A DNA stretch of 64,000 nucleotides from Bradyrhizobium sp. MOS002 (GTDB lineage: Bacteria; Pseudomonadota; Alphaproteobacteria; Rhizobiales; Xanthobacteraceae), in contig NZ_PYFX01000001.1 in the NCBI RefSeq assembly GCF_003020115.1, positions 821,501 through 885,500 of the forward strand, given 5' to 3'. The notes under the pieces are model-generated. The model had not been told where the DNA came from, made no database searches, and saw nothing but the letters and a program-made list of their open reading frames with translations. A program made the translations under genes and the position numbers. Shown here one piece after another: positions 7,391 to 15,422 of the stretch; positions within the stretch are counted from its first letter, which is position 1, and each line of letters opens with the position of its first letter.

Positions 7391-8431
7391 ATGATGCGCA
7401 CTTTTCGTGGCGGCCTGCTGATCGGGCTCGCAGTCGCCGTGCTGGTCGCCGTCCTGGCCATCATCTATGAATTCTACGACACCCGCACCCTGAAGCGCAC
7501 CGTCCGCCGCGGCGAAGTGCTGTGCGGCGTCAACAAGGGCCTGCCGGGCTTCTCGATCCCCGACGACAAGGGCAACTGGACCGGCTTCGACGTCGATTTC
7601 TGCCGCGCGGTGGCCTCCGCGATCTTCAACGACCCGAGCAAGGCGAAATTCGTCGCGCTCGATGCCAGCGAGCGCTTCAAGGAATTGCAGAGCCGGAAAG
7701 TGGATATCCTCTCGCGCAACTCGACCTGGAGCATGGCGCGCGAGCTCGACTACGATCTCTATTTCCCCGCGGTCGCCTATTACGACGGCGCAGGCTTCAT
7801 GCTGCCGCGCGCGCGCAATAAGGAAACCGCGCTGGATCTGACCGGCAGCAAGGTTTGCGTTCAGACCGGGACCACCACCGCGCTCAACGTCGCGGATTAC
7901 TTCCGTGCCAACAACATGAAGTATGAAGAGGTGAAGTTCGACAAGCTGGACGACGTCGTGAAAGCCTACGATACCGGCAAATGCGACACGCTCTCCGCCG
8001 ACGTCTCCCAGCTCTACGCGTTGCGGATCAACCTGTCGAAGCCCGGCGACCACATGATCCTGCCGGACATGATCTCCAAGGAGCCGCTCGCCCCCGTCGT
8101 GCGCCAGCGCGACGACGACTGGATGATGATCGTGAAGTGGACGCTGTACGCGATGATCAACGCCGAAGAGCTCGGCGTCTCCTCGGAGAACATCGACGAA
8201 GCCCTGAAGTCGAAGAAGCCGGAAGTGATGCGGCTGGTCGGCACCGAGGGCAATTACGGCGAGCAGCTCGGCCTCACCAAGGATTGGGTCGTCCGCATCA
8301 TCCGCCACGTCGGCAATTACGGCGAGATGTACGAGCGCAACATCGGCGAGAAGTCGAAGTTGAAGATCCCGCGCGGCATGAACCAGCTGTGGAATGCGGG
8401 CGGCGTGCAGTACGCGCCGCCGGTGCGGTAG
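7391..8431 (+). CDS. Amino-acid ABC transporter substrate-binding protein (AapJ-like)
   Basis: This 346-residue periplasmic binding protein has an N-terminal membrane anchor or signal at about residues 8-29 and a family 3 solute-binding fold. The opening strand GEVLCGVNKGLPGFSIPDD and the segment NWTGFDVDFCRAVASAIF are typical of AapJ/BztA-type general amino-acid receptors. The long C-terminal helix region with GNYGEMYERNIG also fits. No permease or ATPase gene lies nearby, so it must use a transporter encoded elsewhere or serve another role. The downstream gap contains two palindromic repeats. Confidence 0.9.
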   Translation: MMRTFRGGLLIGLAVAVLVAVLAIIYEFYDTRTLKRTVRRGEVLCGVNKGLPGFSIPDDKGNWTGFDVDFCRAVASAIFNDPSKAKFVALDASERFKELQSRKVDILSRNSTWSMARELDYDLYFPAVAYYDGAGFMLPRARNKETALDLTGSKVCVQTGTTTALNVADYFRANNMKYEEVKFDKLDDVVKAYDTGKCDTLSADVSQLYALRINLSKPGDHMILPDMISKEPLAPVVRQRDDDWMMIVKWTLYAMINAEELGVSSENIDEALKSKKPEVMRLVGTEGNYGEQLGLTKDWVVRIIRHVGNYGEMYERNIGEKSKLKIPRGMNQLWNAGGVQYAPPVR

Positions 8432-8445
8432 GAGGTCTTTTCCGC

Positions 8446-8532
8446 CGTCATTGCGAGCGAAGCGAAGCAATCCAGAATCTTTCCGCAGAGGCAGTCTGGA
8501 TTGCTTCGTCGCAAGTGCTCCTCGCAATGACG
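8446..8532. repeat. Family B palindromic repeat
   Basis: An 87-base element runs from CGTCATTGCGAGCG to CTCGCAATGACG and can fold into one long stem, with CAATCCAG and CTGGATTG as inner arms. Copies are at 12475-12561 and, inverted, at 50959-51044. It lies in the convergent gap after the binding-protein gene. Confidence 0.9.
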
Positions 8533-8564
8533 AGCTTGGGGCAGGCGCTATCCGCCCTCTCAAC

Positions 8565-8668
8565 TGTCATCGCCCGCGAAAGCGGGCGATCCAGTATTCC
8601 AGAGACGTCAAACCTATACCGAGAGGCCGCGGCGTACTGGGTCGCCCGGTCAAGCCGGGCGACGACAG
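8565..8668. repeat. Family D palindromic repeat
   Basis: Two hairpins, CGCCCGCgaaaGCGGGCG on the left and CGCCCGGtcaaGCCGGGCG on the right, face each other about 60 bases apart. The outer ends are TGTCAT and GACGACAG. A longer relative is at 22891-23028. Together with the family B copy it fills the convergent gap between 8431 and 8701. Confidence 0.8.
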
Positions 8669-8700
8669 CGGTGGGTTATCCGGCGCGACGCGCCCTCGCC

Positions 8701-9840
8701 TCAATATCCCCGCGCCCTTGCCAGCTGCTCGGTGTGGTAATTGGCGTCGCCGAACAATTCCTCGCACACGCGCGCGCGCTTCATGAAGAAGCCGATGTCG
8801 AACTGGTCGGTCATGCCCATGCCGCCATGCATCTGCACGCCCTCCTGCACCGCGCGCGTGGCGGTGGTGCCGGCGCGGGCCTTTGCCACTGCGACGGCTG
8901 ACGCCGCCTTGGCGACGTCCGTATCGAGCGCTTGCAGCGCCTTCATCACGGCGGCGCGGGTGATCTCGATGTCGACATAGAGTTCGGCGGCGCGGTGCTG
9001 GAGCGCCTGGAATTCGCCGATCAGCTTACCGAACTGCTTGCGGCTCTTCAGGTACTCGACGGTGCGGTTGAACACTTCTTCACTCAGGCCCACCATTTCG
9101 GAGGCCACCGCACCGCGCCCGATATCGAGCACGCCGTCGAGCAAGCCGGCCCCCTGGTCGACTTCTCCGAGCACGCTGTCGGCATCGACCTCGACATTGG
9201 CAAGCGCGATCCGCGCCGCATTGTGCGCGTCGACCATGATGGTCCGCTCGATCGCAACGCCCTTGGCCTTCGAATTGACCAGGAACAGCGTCAGCCCCTC
9301 GCGCTCGCCGGCCGAACCCGCCGTGCGCGCGGCGACAATGAGAAGATCGGCAACGTGACCGTCGACCACCAGCGCCTTGGCGCCGGAGAGCTTGAAGCCG
9401 TTGCCGGCACGCACGGCCTGGAGGCTGGTCTGAAGCGGGCGATGTTTTGCGCCCTCGTCGATCGCGAGCGCTGCCAGCAGGGAGCCGTTGGAAATCTTCG
9501 GCAGATATTCCGACTTCTGCGCGGCATTGCCGCCACGGTTCAGCGCCGAAGCCGCGACCACGCTGGTGGCGAGGAAGGGCGACGGCATCAGCGTGCGGCC
9601 GATCTCCTCCATCACCACGCCGGCCTCGACATGGCCGAGGCCGCTGCCGCCGAACTCTTCCGGCACCAGCAGACCGGCAAAACCCATCTCGGCGAAGGAA
9701 TGCCAAAACTCCTTGGAGAAACCGGTGGGATCTTTGCTATCGCGCAGATGCCGCAAATGCGCCACCGGCGCCTTGTCGCTGATCAGCCCGCGCGCGCTGT
9801 CGCGGAGCATCGATTGTTCTTCGGTGAGGACGAGGGCCAT
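8701..9840 (-). CDS. Acyl-CoA dehydrogenase-like protein lacking the usual catalytic glutamate
   Basis: This 379-residue FAD flavoprotein has the N-terminal helical domain (EEQSMLRDSARG), a middle beta domain and a C-terminal helical domain (MHGGMGMTDQFDIGFF). In medium-chain-type enzymes the C-terminus carries EGT or EGG with the catalytic glutamate. Here the matching stretch reads ELFGDANYHTEQLA, with no such motif. The gene lies 137 bases downstream of another acyl-CoA dehydrogenase that has it. The two may form a mixed complex like PimC/PimD or mycobacterial FadE pairs. The specific substrate is unknown. Confidence 0.88.
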   Translation of the reverse strand: MALVLTEEQSMLRDSARGLISDKAPVAHLRHLRDSKDPTGFSKEFWHSFAEMGFAGLLVPEEFGGSGLGHVEAGVVMEEIGRTLMPSPFLATSVVAASALNRGGNAAQKSEYLPKISNGSLLAALAIDEGAKHRPLQTSLQAVRAGNGFKLSGAKALVVDGHVADLLIVAARTAGSAGEREGLTLFLVNSKAKGVAIERTIMVDAHNAARIALANVEVDADSVLGEVDQGAGLLDGVLDIGRGAVASEMVGLSEEVFNRTVEYLKSRKQFGKLIGEFQALQHRAAELYVDIEITRAAVMKALQALDTDVAKAASAVAVAKARAGTTATRAVQEGVQMHGGMGMTDQFDIGFFMKRARVCEELFGDANYHTEQLARARGY

Positions 9841-9882
9841 GTGGGCTCCAACAAAGTTCTGTTCGACTGGATTGGGTGTTGA

Positions 9883-9970
9883 CCCTCATGGTGAGGAGGC
9901 GCGTAGCGCCGTCTCGAACCACGAGGCCATCCTTCGAGACGCGGCCTGATGGCCGCTCCTCAGGATGAGG
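9883..9970. repeat. Family E palindromic repeat
   Basis: An 88-base element runs from CCCTCATGGTGAGGAGGCGC to CGCTCCTCAGGATGAGG, with inner arms CGTCTCGAA and TTCGAGACG. It lies between the two acyl-CoA dehydrogenase genes. Only one copy is seen in this window. Confidence 0.7.
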
Positions 9971-9977
9971 ACTTTTG

Positions 9978-11192
9978 CTAGGCCCCCGGCAAATCCAAAA
10001 TGCGCTTGGCGACAATGCCGAGCATGACCTCGGTGGTGCCGCCCTCGATCGAGTTGGCCTTGGTGCGCAGCCAGGCGCGCGGACGAGCGCCCTGCTTCGA
10101 GCGCTCGCTCTCCCATTCCAGTGCATCGACGCCGCCGGCCGACATCAGGATCTCGTAGCGGCGCTTGTTGAGCTCGGTGCCGTAATATTTCATCGCCGAC
10201 GAGAACGCCGGATGCGCCTGACCCGCCTTGGCGAGATCGACCGCGCGCTCGGCGCAGGCTGCAAGTGCAGCTTCGTCGACGTCAAAGCTGGCGATCCGGC
10301 CGCGCAGCATGGAATCATCGAGCCGCCCTAGCCCATCAGTGCCGACCGAGTCGGCCGCGATCTGGCCCAGCGGACGGCCGACGCCGCGCTCGCCCATGCC
10401 TGATATCATCGCGCGCTCATGCTGAAGCAGATATTTCGCGACATCCCAGCCGCGATTGACGGTGCCGACCACGTGCGATTTCGGCACGCGGACATTGTCG
10501 AAGAACGTCTCACAGAACGGCGAGTAGCCGGAGATCAGGAGGATCGGCTTGGTGGTCACGCCCTTCGAGGCCATGTCAAACAGGATGAAGCTGATGCCAT
10601 CATGCTTCTTGGCGGCGGGATCGGTGCGGACGAGGCAGAAGATCCAGTCGGCATAGTTGGCATAGGACGTCCAGATCTTCGACCCCGTGATGACGAAATC
10701 ATCGCCGTCGCTCTCGGCGCGGGTCTGGAGCGAGGCGAGATCGGAGCCGGCGTTCGGCTCGGAATAGCCCTGGCACCAGCGGATCAGCCCCGCCGCGATC
10801 TTCGGCAGGTGCTCCTGCTTCTGCGCCTCGTTGCCGTATTTCAGCAGCGCCGGCCCGAGCATCCAGATGCCAAAGCTCGACAGCGGGGGACGCGCGCCGA
10901 TTCGTCCCATCTCCGTGCGCAGCACCTTGTGCTCGGCCGCACTCAAACCGCCGCCGCCATACTCCTTCGGCCAGTCGGGCACGGTCCAGCCCTTGTCGCG
11001 CATGCGCTCGAACCAGATGCGCTGCGGCTCGGACGAGAACTTTGCATTGCGTCCGCCCCAGAACACGTCGGCATCGGACGTTGCGGGCTTGCGCATTTCC
11101 GGCGGGCAATTGGCTTCCAACCAGGCGCGTGTTTCGCTGCGGAATGTTTCGAGATCGGCAGTCTCGGTATCGCTGGCGCTAGAGTCAGTCAT
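9978..11192 (-). CDS. Acyl-CoA dehydrogenase
   Basis: This 404-residue flavoprotein has all three acyl-CoA dehydrogenase domains. The FAD/substrate segment YSEPNAGSDLASLQT lies in the middle region. SIEGGTTEVMLGIVAKRIL at the C-terminus holds the catalytic glutamate position of medium-chain-type enzymes. It oxidises an acyl-CoA to the trans-2-enoyl-CoA and passes electrons to ETF. The paralogue directly downstream lacks this glutamate, which suggests a heteromeric pair. The divergent neighbour at 11329 is a carboxymuconolactone decarboxylase-like gene. Confidence 0.92.
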   Translation of the reverse strand: MTDSSASDTETADLETFRSETRAWLEANCPPEMRKPATSDADVFWGGRNAKFSSEPQRIWFERMRDKGWTVPDWPKEYGGGGLSAAEHKVLRTEMGRIGARPPLSSFGIWMLGPALLKYGNEAQKQEHLPKIAAGLIRWCQGYSEPNAGSDLASLQTRAESDGDDFVITGSKIWTSYANYADWIFCLVRTDPAAKKHDGISFILFDMASKGVTTKPILLISGYSPFCETFFDNVRVPKSHVVGTVNRGWDVAKYLLQHERAMISGMGERGVGRPLGQIAADSVGTDGLGRLDDSMLRGRIASFDVDEAALAACAERAVDLAKAGQAHPAFSSAMKYYGTELNKRRYEILMSAGGVDALEWESERSKQGARPRAWLRTKANSIEGGTTEVMLGIVAKRILDLPGA

Positions 11193-11328
11193 TGGTCGTT
11201 TCCATCAATCAAAATCGGCTTGTTGGGCGCGACTCTGGGCCAAGCTCCCGCGGAATTCAACCACTTCCGTGTCACGCATCCGCTATAGTCGCCGCCACGG
11301 CGAGCTTGAAAACAAAGAGGAAACAACA

Positions 11329-11874
11329 ATGCGCCTGAAGCTTCTTTCGCCTGGCGAAATGAACGAGAGCCAGCGGCAGACCTATGACGAGTCGATTGCC
11401 GGCAAGCGCGGCAAGCCGCCGGCGCCGATGATGGCCTGGCTCAACAGCCCCGACATGGCGCGTCACGCCACCCGCCTCGGCGAGGTCCTGCGCTACGACA
11501 CGATATTTCCCGCCAAGCTCTCGGAGATCGCGATCCTGGTCACGGCGCGGCACTGGACCGCGCATTACGAATGGTACGCGCACAAGCGCCTCGCGCTTGC
11601 CGGCGGCATGAAACCCGACATCATCGACGCGATCCGCGATCGCCGCACGCCCGAGTTCGACGATCCCAAGGGCAAGATGATCTACGACGTCGCAAAATCG
11701 CTGCATGAGGGCCACGGCGTCGAGAAGGGCCTCTATGAAGAGGCGGTGAAGCTGCTCGGCGAGCGCGGCGTGGTCGAGGTGATCGGGCTGTGCGGCTATT
11801 ACACGCTGGTGTCGATGACGCTGAACACATTCGAGTTCGAGCTGCCCGAGGGCGAGGTGCCGGAGCTGTCATAG
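11329..11874 (+). CDS. Carboxymuconolactone decarboxylase-like protein without CxxC
   Basis: This 181-residue, mostly helical protein matches the carboxymuconolactone decarboxylase/AhpD fold. The core helix LSEIAILVTARHWTAHYEWY is typical. The AhpD redox pair CxxC is absent from the site after it, so peroxidase activity is unlikely and a decarboxylase, hydrolase or unknown role remains. The ATG at 11329 has AAAGAGG upstream and matches the family's usual N-terminus; reading frame continues upstream but falls within the divergent promoter. It points away from two acyl-CoA dehydrogenase genes and is followed by a VOC gene on the same strand, suggesting a small catabolic cluster. Confidence 0.85.
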   Translation: MRLKLLSPGEMNESQRQTYDESIAGKRGKPPAPMMAWLNSPDMARHATRLGEVLRYDTIFPAKLSEIAILVTARHWTAHYEWYAHKRLALAGGMKPDIIDAIRDRRTPEFDDPKGKMIYDVAKSLHEGHGVEKGLYEEAVKLLGERGVVEVIGLCGYYTLVSMTLNTFEFELPEGEVPELS

Positions 11875-11964
11875 TTTCGCGTATGGAAACGCTGGGTTTC
11901 GGGATGGGCCAGTAGCATCGTTCCGAGGCTCGCCTTATGTGGGGGTTGTCAACGGAGCAGCCAC

Positions 11965-12459
11965 ATGTCGCAGAACCAAGCCGTCGCCGCCGGCACCAGG
12001 ATCGGCCACGTTCACCTCAAGGTCGCCGATCTCGACCGCGCGCTGGGCTTCTATTGCGGTGTGCTCGGCTTCGAGCTGATGCAGCGCATGGGCTCCGGCG
12101 CGGCCTTCATCTCGGCAGGTGGCTATCATCACCACATCGGGCTCAACACCTGGGAGAGCAAGGGCGGCTCGCCGCCGCCGCCCGGCACAACCGGGCTCTA
12201 TCATACCGCGATCCTCTATCCGACGCGGCCCGCGCTCGCGGATGCGCTGCACCGCGTGCTCTCTGCCGGCATTGCGCTCGACGGGGCCAGCGACCATGGC
12301 GTGTCCGAGGCGCTGTATCTGCGCGATCCGGACCAGAATGGCGTGGAGCTGTATTGGGACAAGCCGAAGGAGCAATGGCCGTTCGGGCCGGATGGGAAGC
12401 TGTCGATGTTCACGAAGCGGCTGGATGTGGAGGAGCTGCTGAAGCAGCGCGAGGGGTGA
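11965..12459 (+). CDS. VOC family (glyoxalase/extradiol dioxygenase-like) protein
   Basis: This 164-residue protein has the paired beta-alpha-beta modules of the vicinal oxygen chelate fold. Probable metal ligands are H17 (GHVHLKV), H80 (LYHTAIL) and E128 (NGVELYW), the usual His/His/Glu pattern. It resembles CatE/YfiE-type proteins annotated as catechol 2,3-dioxygenase or glyoxalase. The short length and only two modules argue against a full extradiol dioxygenase. It is 90 bases downstream of the carboxymuconolactone decarboxylase-like gene and probably cotranscribed. The reaction cannot be assigned from sequence. Confidence 0.85.
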   Translation: MSQNQAVAAGTRIGHVHLKVADLDRALGFYCGVLGFELMQRMGSGAAFISAGGYHHHIGLNTWESKGGSPPPPGTTGLYHTAILYPTRPALADALHRVLSAGIALDGASDHGVSEALYLRDPDQNGVELYWDKPKEQWPFGPDGKLSMFTKRLDVEELLKQREG

Positions 12460-12474
12460 GCTCCGCCCTCACCC

Positions 12475-12561
12475 CGTCATTGCGAGCGCAGCGAAGCAAT
12501 CCAGAATCTTTCCGCGGAAGCAGTCTGGATTGCTTCGTCGCAAGGGCTTCTCGCAATGACG
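12475..12561. repeat. Family B palindromic repeat
   Basis: This copy has the same ends and arms as the one at 8446 and a perfect central palindrome TTCCGCGGAA. It fills most of the convergent gap between the VOC gene and an MFS gene. Confidence 0.9.
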
Positions 12562-12587
12562 GAGTGTGTTGAGGCGACGCCGCGTCC

Positions 12588-13826
12588 CTACGTGGTCTTG
12601 GCGTGGCCCGACCCCCGCACCATGATCAGCGCCGCCGCTGCCACCTCGAGCGCAATGCACAGATAGAACGGCAGCTCATAGCCACCCGAAAAGTCTCGCA
12701 GAAAACCGACCACGCCGGGGCCGAACGCATAGGTCACCTGGTTGATCGCGGTGTTGAGGCTGATCAGCACGCCGAACGAGGCGGAGTCGAATTCCTGCTG
12801 CACGATCAGCGACGGCAGCGTGATGAGATTGCCGACCGAGAAGCCGAACAATGCGCAGGCGGCGATCAGCACGTAATCATTGTGCAGATTGATGACGACG
12901 AGAAGCGCCACGGCCTGGCTGAGAAACGACAGCGCGGAGGCAAGCCGCTGGTTGAGGCGGTCGATCACCAGCGAGAACAGCACCCGGCCGATCACCGCCA
13001 TCGCGGTCAGCACCGCAACCGCGACGGCCGCGCGCTCGCGCCCGATCACGGGATCGAGGAACGAGATCAGGTGGACGATGAAGCCGACCTGCGCGAACAG
13101 CACTAAAGCAAAGGCAATGGTCACGGTGAGAAAGCCGACATCGCGCAACGCCTGGCTGCGGATCTGCGCCGACGATTGCGGCTTCGCTTTCGTCGCCGCA
13201 CGCCGGCCATGGAGATCGGGCGGACGGCCGACGACAATCAGGATCACCGGCACGAGCAGCACCAGCATGGCGCCGGCAACGATAAACATCGCGCTGGCGA
13301 AGCCGACATGGCCGATCAGGGTCACCAGCAGCGGCACGCCGACAATGCCGCCGAAGCTTGCGCCGTTCAGCGCGAGGCTGATGGCCATGCCGCGCTTGTG
13401 GTCGAACCACAGGCTGATCGTGTTGGTGATCATGGCCAAACTGGTGCCGGCCCAGCCGAAGGCGAGCACGGCGTTCGCGAGATAAAGCTGCCACGGCTCG
13501 CGCACCGCGCCGATCGCGACGGCTGCAGCCGACATCGCCAGGGTCCCGACGATCAGGCCGAGGCGCGGCCCGTATTTGTTGACGGCCTCCCCGACGAAGA
13601 CGACGAGCAGCGCCCCGAACAGATAGAAGAACGTCGTGGCCGACGAGATCAGCGAGGCCGACCAGCCGTGCGCGCGCTGGAGCTCGGCGACATAGACGCT
13701 CTGGCCGTAGAAGCCGAGCCCCCAGCCGAAGGTCGCGAGCAGGAAGCAGACCGCAACGATGCGCCAGCCTTCGTAGCGGAGAGAGGATTCGTCGATCGAT
13801 GCGTCGTGCCGGGGATTGTCGAGCAT
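12588..13826 (-). CDS. MFS transporter
   Basis: This 412-residue protein has about twelve membrane helices in two halves, with a hydrophilic centre near residues 200-225 rich in basic residues (GRRAATKAKPQ). The loop after helix 2 reads GEAVNKYGPRLG, a degenerate form of the MFS signature. It is a secondary transporter of the inner membrane. The overall look is that of oxalate/formate or monocarboxylate-type carriers, but I cannot fix the substrate. It lies 140 bases downstream of another MFS gene on the same strand. Confidence 0.88.
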   Translation of the reverse strand: MLDNPRHDASIDESSLRYEGWRIVAVCFLLATFGWGLGFYGQSVYVAELQRAHGWSASLISSATTFFYLFGALLVVFVGEAVNKYGPRLGLIVGTLAMSAAAVAIGAVREPWQLYLANAVLAFGWAGTSLAMITNTISLWFDHKRGMAISLALNGASFGGIVGVPLLVTLIGHVGFASAMFIVAGAMLVLLVPVILIVVGRPPDLHGRRAATKAKPQSSAQIRSQALRDVGFLTVTIAFALVLFAQVGFIVHLISFLDPVIGRERAAVAVAVLTAMAVIGRVLFSLVIDRLNQRLASALSFLSQAVALLVVINLHNDYVLIAACALFGFSVGNLITLPSLIVQQEFDSASFGVLISLNTAINQVTYAFGPGVVGFLRDFSGGYELPFYLCIALEVAAAALIMVRGSGHAKTT

Positions 13827-13966
13827 TTGCGCTTGTCCTTGATTTCCCCCGCGAGCGCCTGCTTCACGCTCATCTGTCCATGACGAGCATCATGTAACAA
13901 CCCGGGCTCCGAAAATCACTTCGACCTGGATCGAAGTATCAACGCTGCTGACAGCCTCCCGCCATC

Positions 13967-15220
13967 TCAGATCGCGTCCGGGAACTCACCCATCGCTGCG
14001 TCCAGCCGCGCCCTGCGGCGGCGGGCAAAGGACGCCAGCGACAGCGCGGCGAGCCCGAGCAGCACCGGCGGGAACACCACCATGTTCACCGCGGACCAGC
14101 CGTAACTGGCGAGCAACTGACCGGACGAGAACGAGCCGATCGCCATCATGCCGAACACCAGGAAATCGTTGAAGGCCTGCACCTTGTTGCGCTCCTGCGG
14201 CCGGTGCGTCTCCAGCACCAGCGCAGAGGCGCCGATGAAGGAGAAATTCCAGCCGATGCCTAGCACGACCAGCGTGGCCCAGAAATGCATCGCGGTGATG
14301 CCGGACAGGCCGATGCCGGCCGCGCCGGCCTCCAGCAGCAGGCCGGCGGCAACGATCTTCCGCGCGCCGAAGCGGGCGATCAGCGCGCCCGTGAAGAAGC
14401 TCGGCCCGTACATGGCGACGATGTGCCATTGAATGCCGAAATTAGAATCGGAAACGCTCAAGCCGCATAGCTTCATCGCGAGCGGCGCCGAGGTCATCAC
14501 CAGATTCATCATGGGGTAGGAGATGACGCCGCACAGCGCCGCCGCAATGAAGCGCGGCTGGGTCACGATCTCGAGCAGCGGCCGCCCGCCGTGAAGATCG
14601 GCCGGCGCCGGCTTCGGCATGTCGACCCCGGCGACGATGCCCATCGCGATCAGCGCGACGGCAGCCTGGACCAGGAAGCTGAAGGCGAAAAGATAAGGCT
14701 GCCAGACATCCATGGTCCATTGCACGAGCTGCGGACCGAGCACGCCGGCGAACACGCCGCCCGCCATCACCCAGGACACCGCCTTGGGCCGATAGGCGGC
14801 ACTGGCGCCGTCGGCGGCAGCGAAGCGATAGGACTGCGCCACCGCGCCGTAGAGACCGCCGAGAAAAGTCGCCAGACAGAACAATGGAAACGAAGCGTGC
14901 AGGATCGCGAAGCAGCCGAGCAGACCGGTCAGCGCGCCCAGACCGGTGCCGACGATGAAAGCCATGCGGCGACCGAAGCGGCGTGAGATCGCGCCGGTCG
15001 GCAGCGTGCCGGCGGCGAGGCCGAGCACATACATCGAGATCGGCACGGTCGCGAAGGAGACGTCGGGCGCCAGCGTCGCGCCGACGATCGCGCCGGTGGC
15101 GAAGATCACCGCCGAGTTGGCGCCGGTCAGCGCCTGCGCGGCGGCAAGGCGCACCACATTGGCGCGCACGCGGGCGTCGGCGGCGATCTCATTGGCTGCA
15201 GTCACATCCAGCATCGGCAT
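13967..15220 (-). CDS. MFS transporter
   Basis: This 417-residue protein has about twelve membrane helices. The helix 2-3 loop TGAISRRFGRRMAFIVG matches the MFS signature. The N-terminal 25 residues are hydrophilic, and the C-terminus ends in a basic tail (FARRRRARLDAAM). The start at 15220 has GGGGCGGAA just upstream. Substrate unknown; drug/proton antiport is possible. It is divergent from the S9 peptidase gene and upstream of a second MFS gene on the same strand. Confidence 0.88.
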   Translation of the reverse strand: MPMLDVTAANEIAADARVRANVVRLAAAQALTGANSAVIFATGAIVGATLAPDVSFATVPISMYVLGLAAGTLPTGAISRRFGRRMAFIVGTGLGALTGLLGCFAILHASFPLFCLATFLGGLYGAVAQSYRFAAADGASAAYRPKAVSWVMAGGVFAGVLGPQLVQWTMDVWQPYLFAFSFLVQAAVALIAMGIVAGVDMPKPAPADLHGGRPLLEIVTQPRFIAAALCGVISYPMMNLVMTSAPLAMKLCGLSVSDSNFGIQWHIVAMYGPSFFTGALIARFGARKIVAAGLLLEAGAAGIGLSGITAMHFWATLVVLGIGWNFSFIGASALVLETHRPQERNKVQAFNDFLVFGMMAIGSFSSGQLLASYGWSAVNMVVFPPVLLGLAALSLASFARRRRARLDAAMGEFPDAI

Positions 15221-15422
15221 TTCCGCCCCAACGGGCTTTTAAGTGCTTTCAAGGGGCTCGCTTGATTCCCGGCACTATGGCGGGGCGCGGGAGGGCGGGC
15301 AACCGGCGCAAACGGGCGCAGGCCATGTCTCTGACGCAATCGGGCCGATGATAATGGGCCGCTCACTTGACGGCTTGCGCTCGATCAAATCCTATCCGCC
15401 GCGACCTTCCGGAGTTTCGTTC

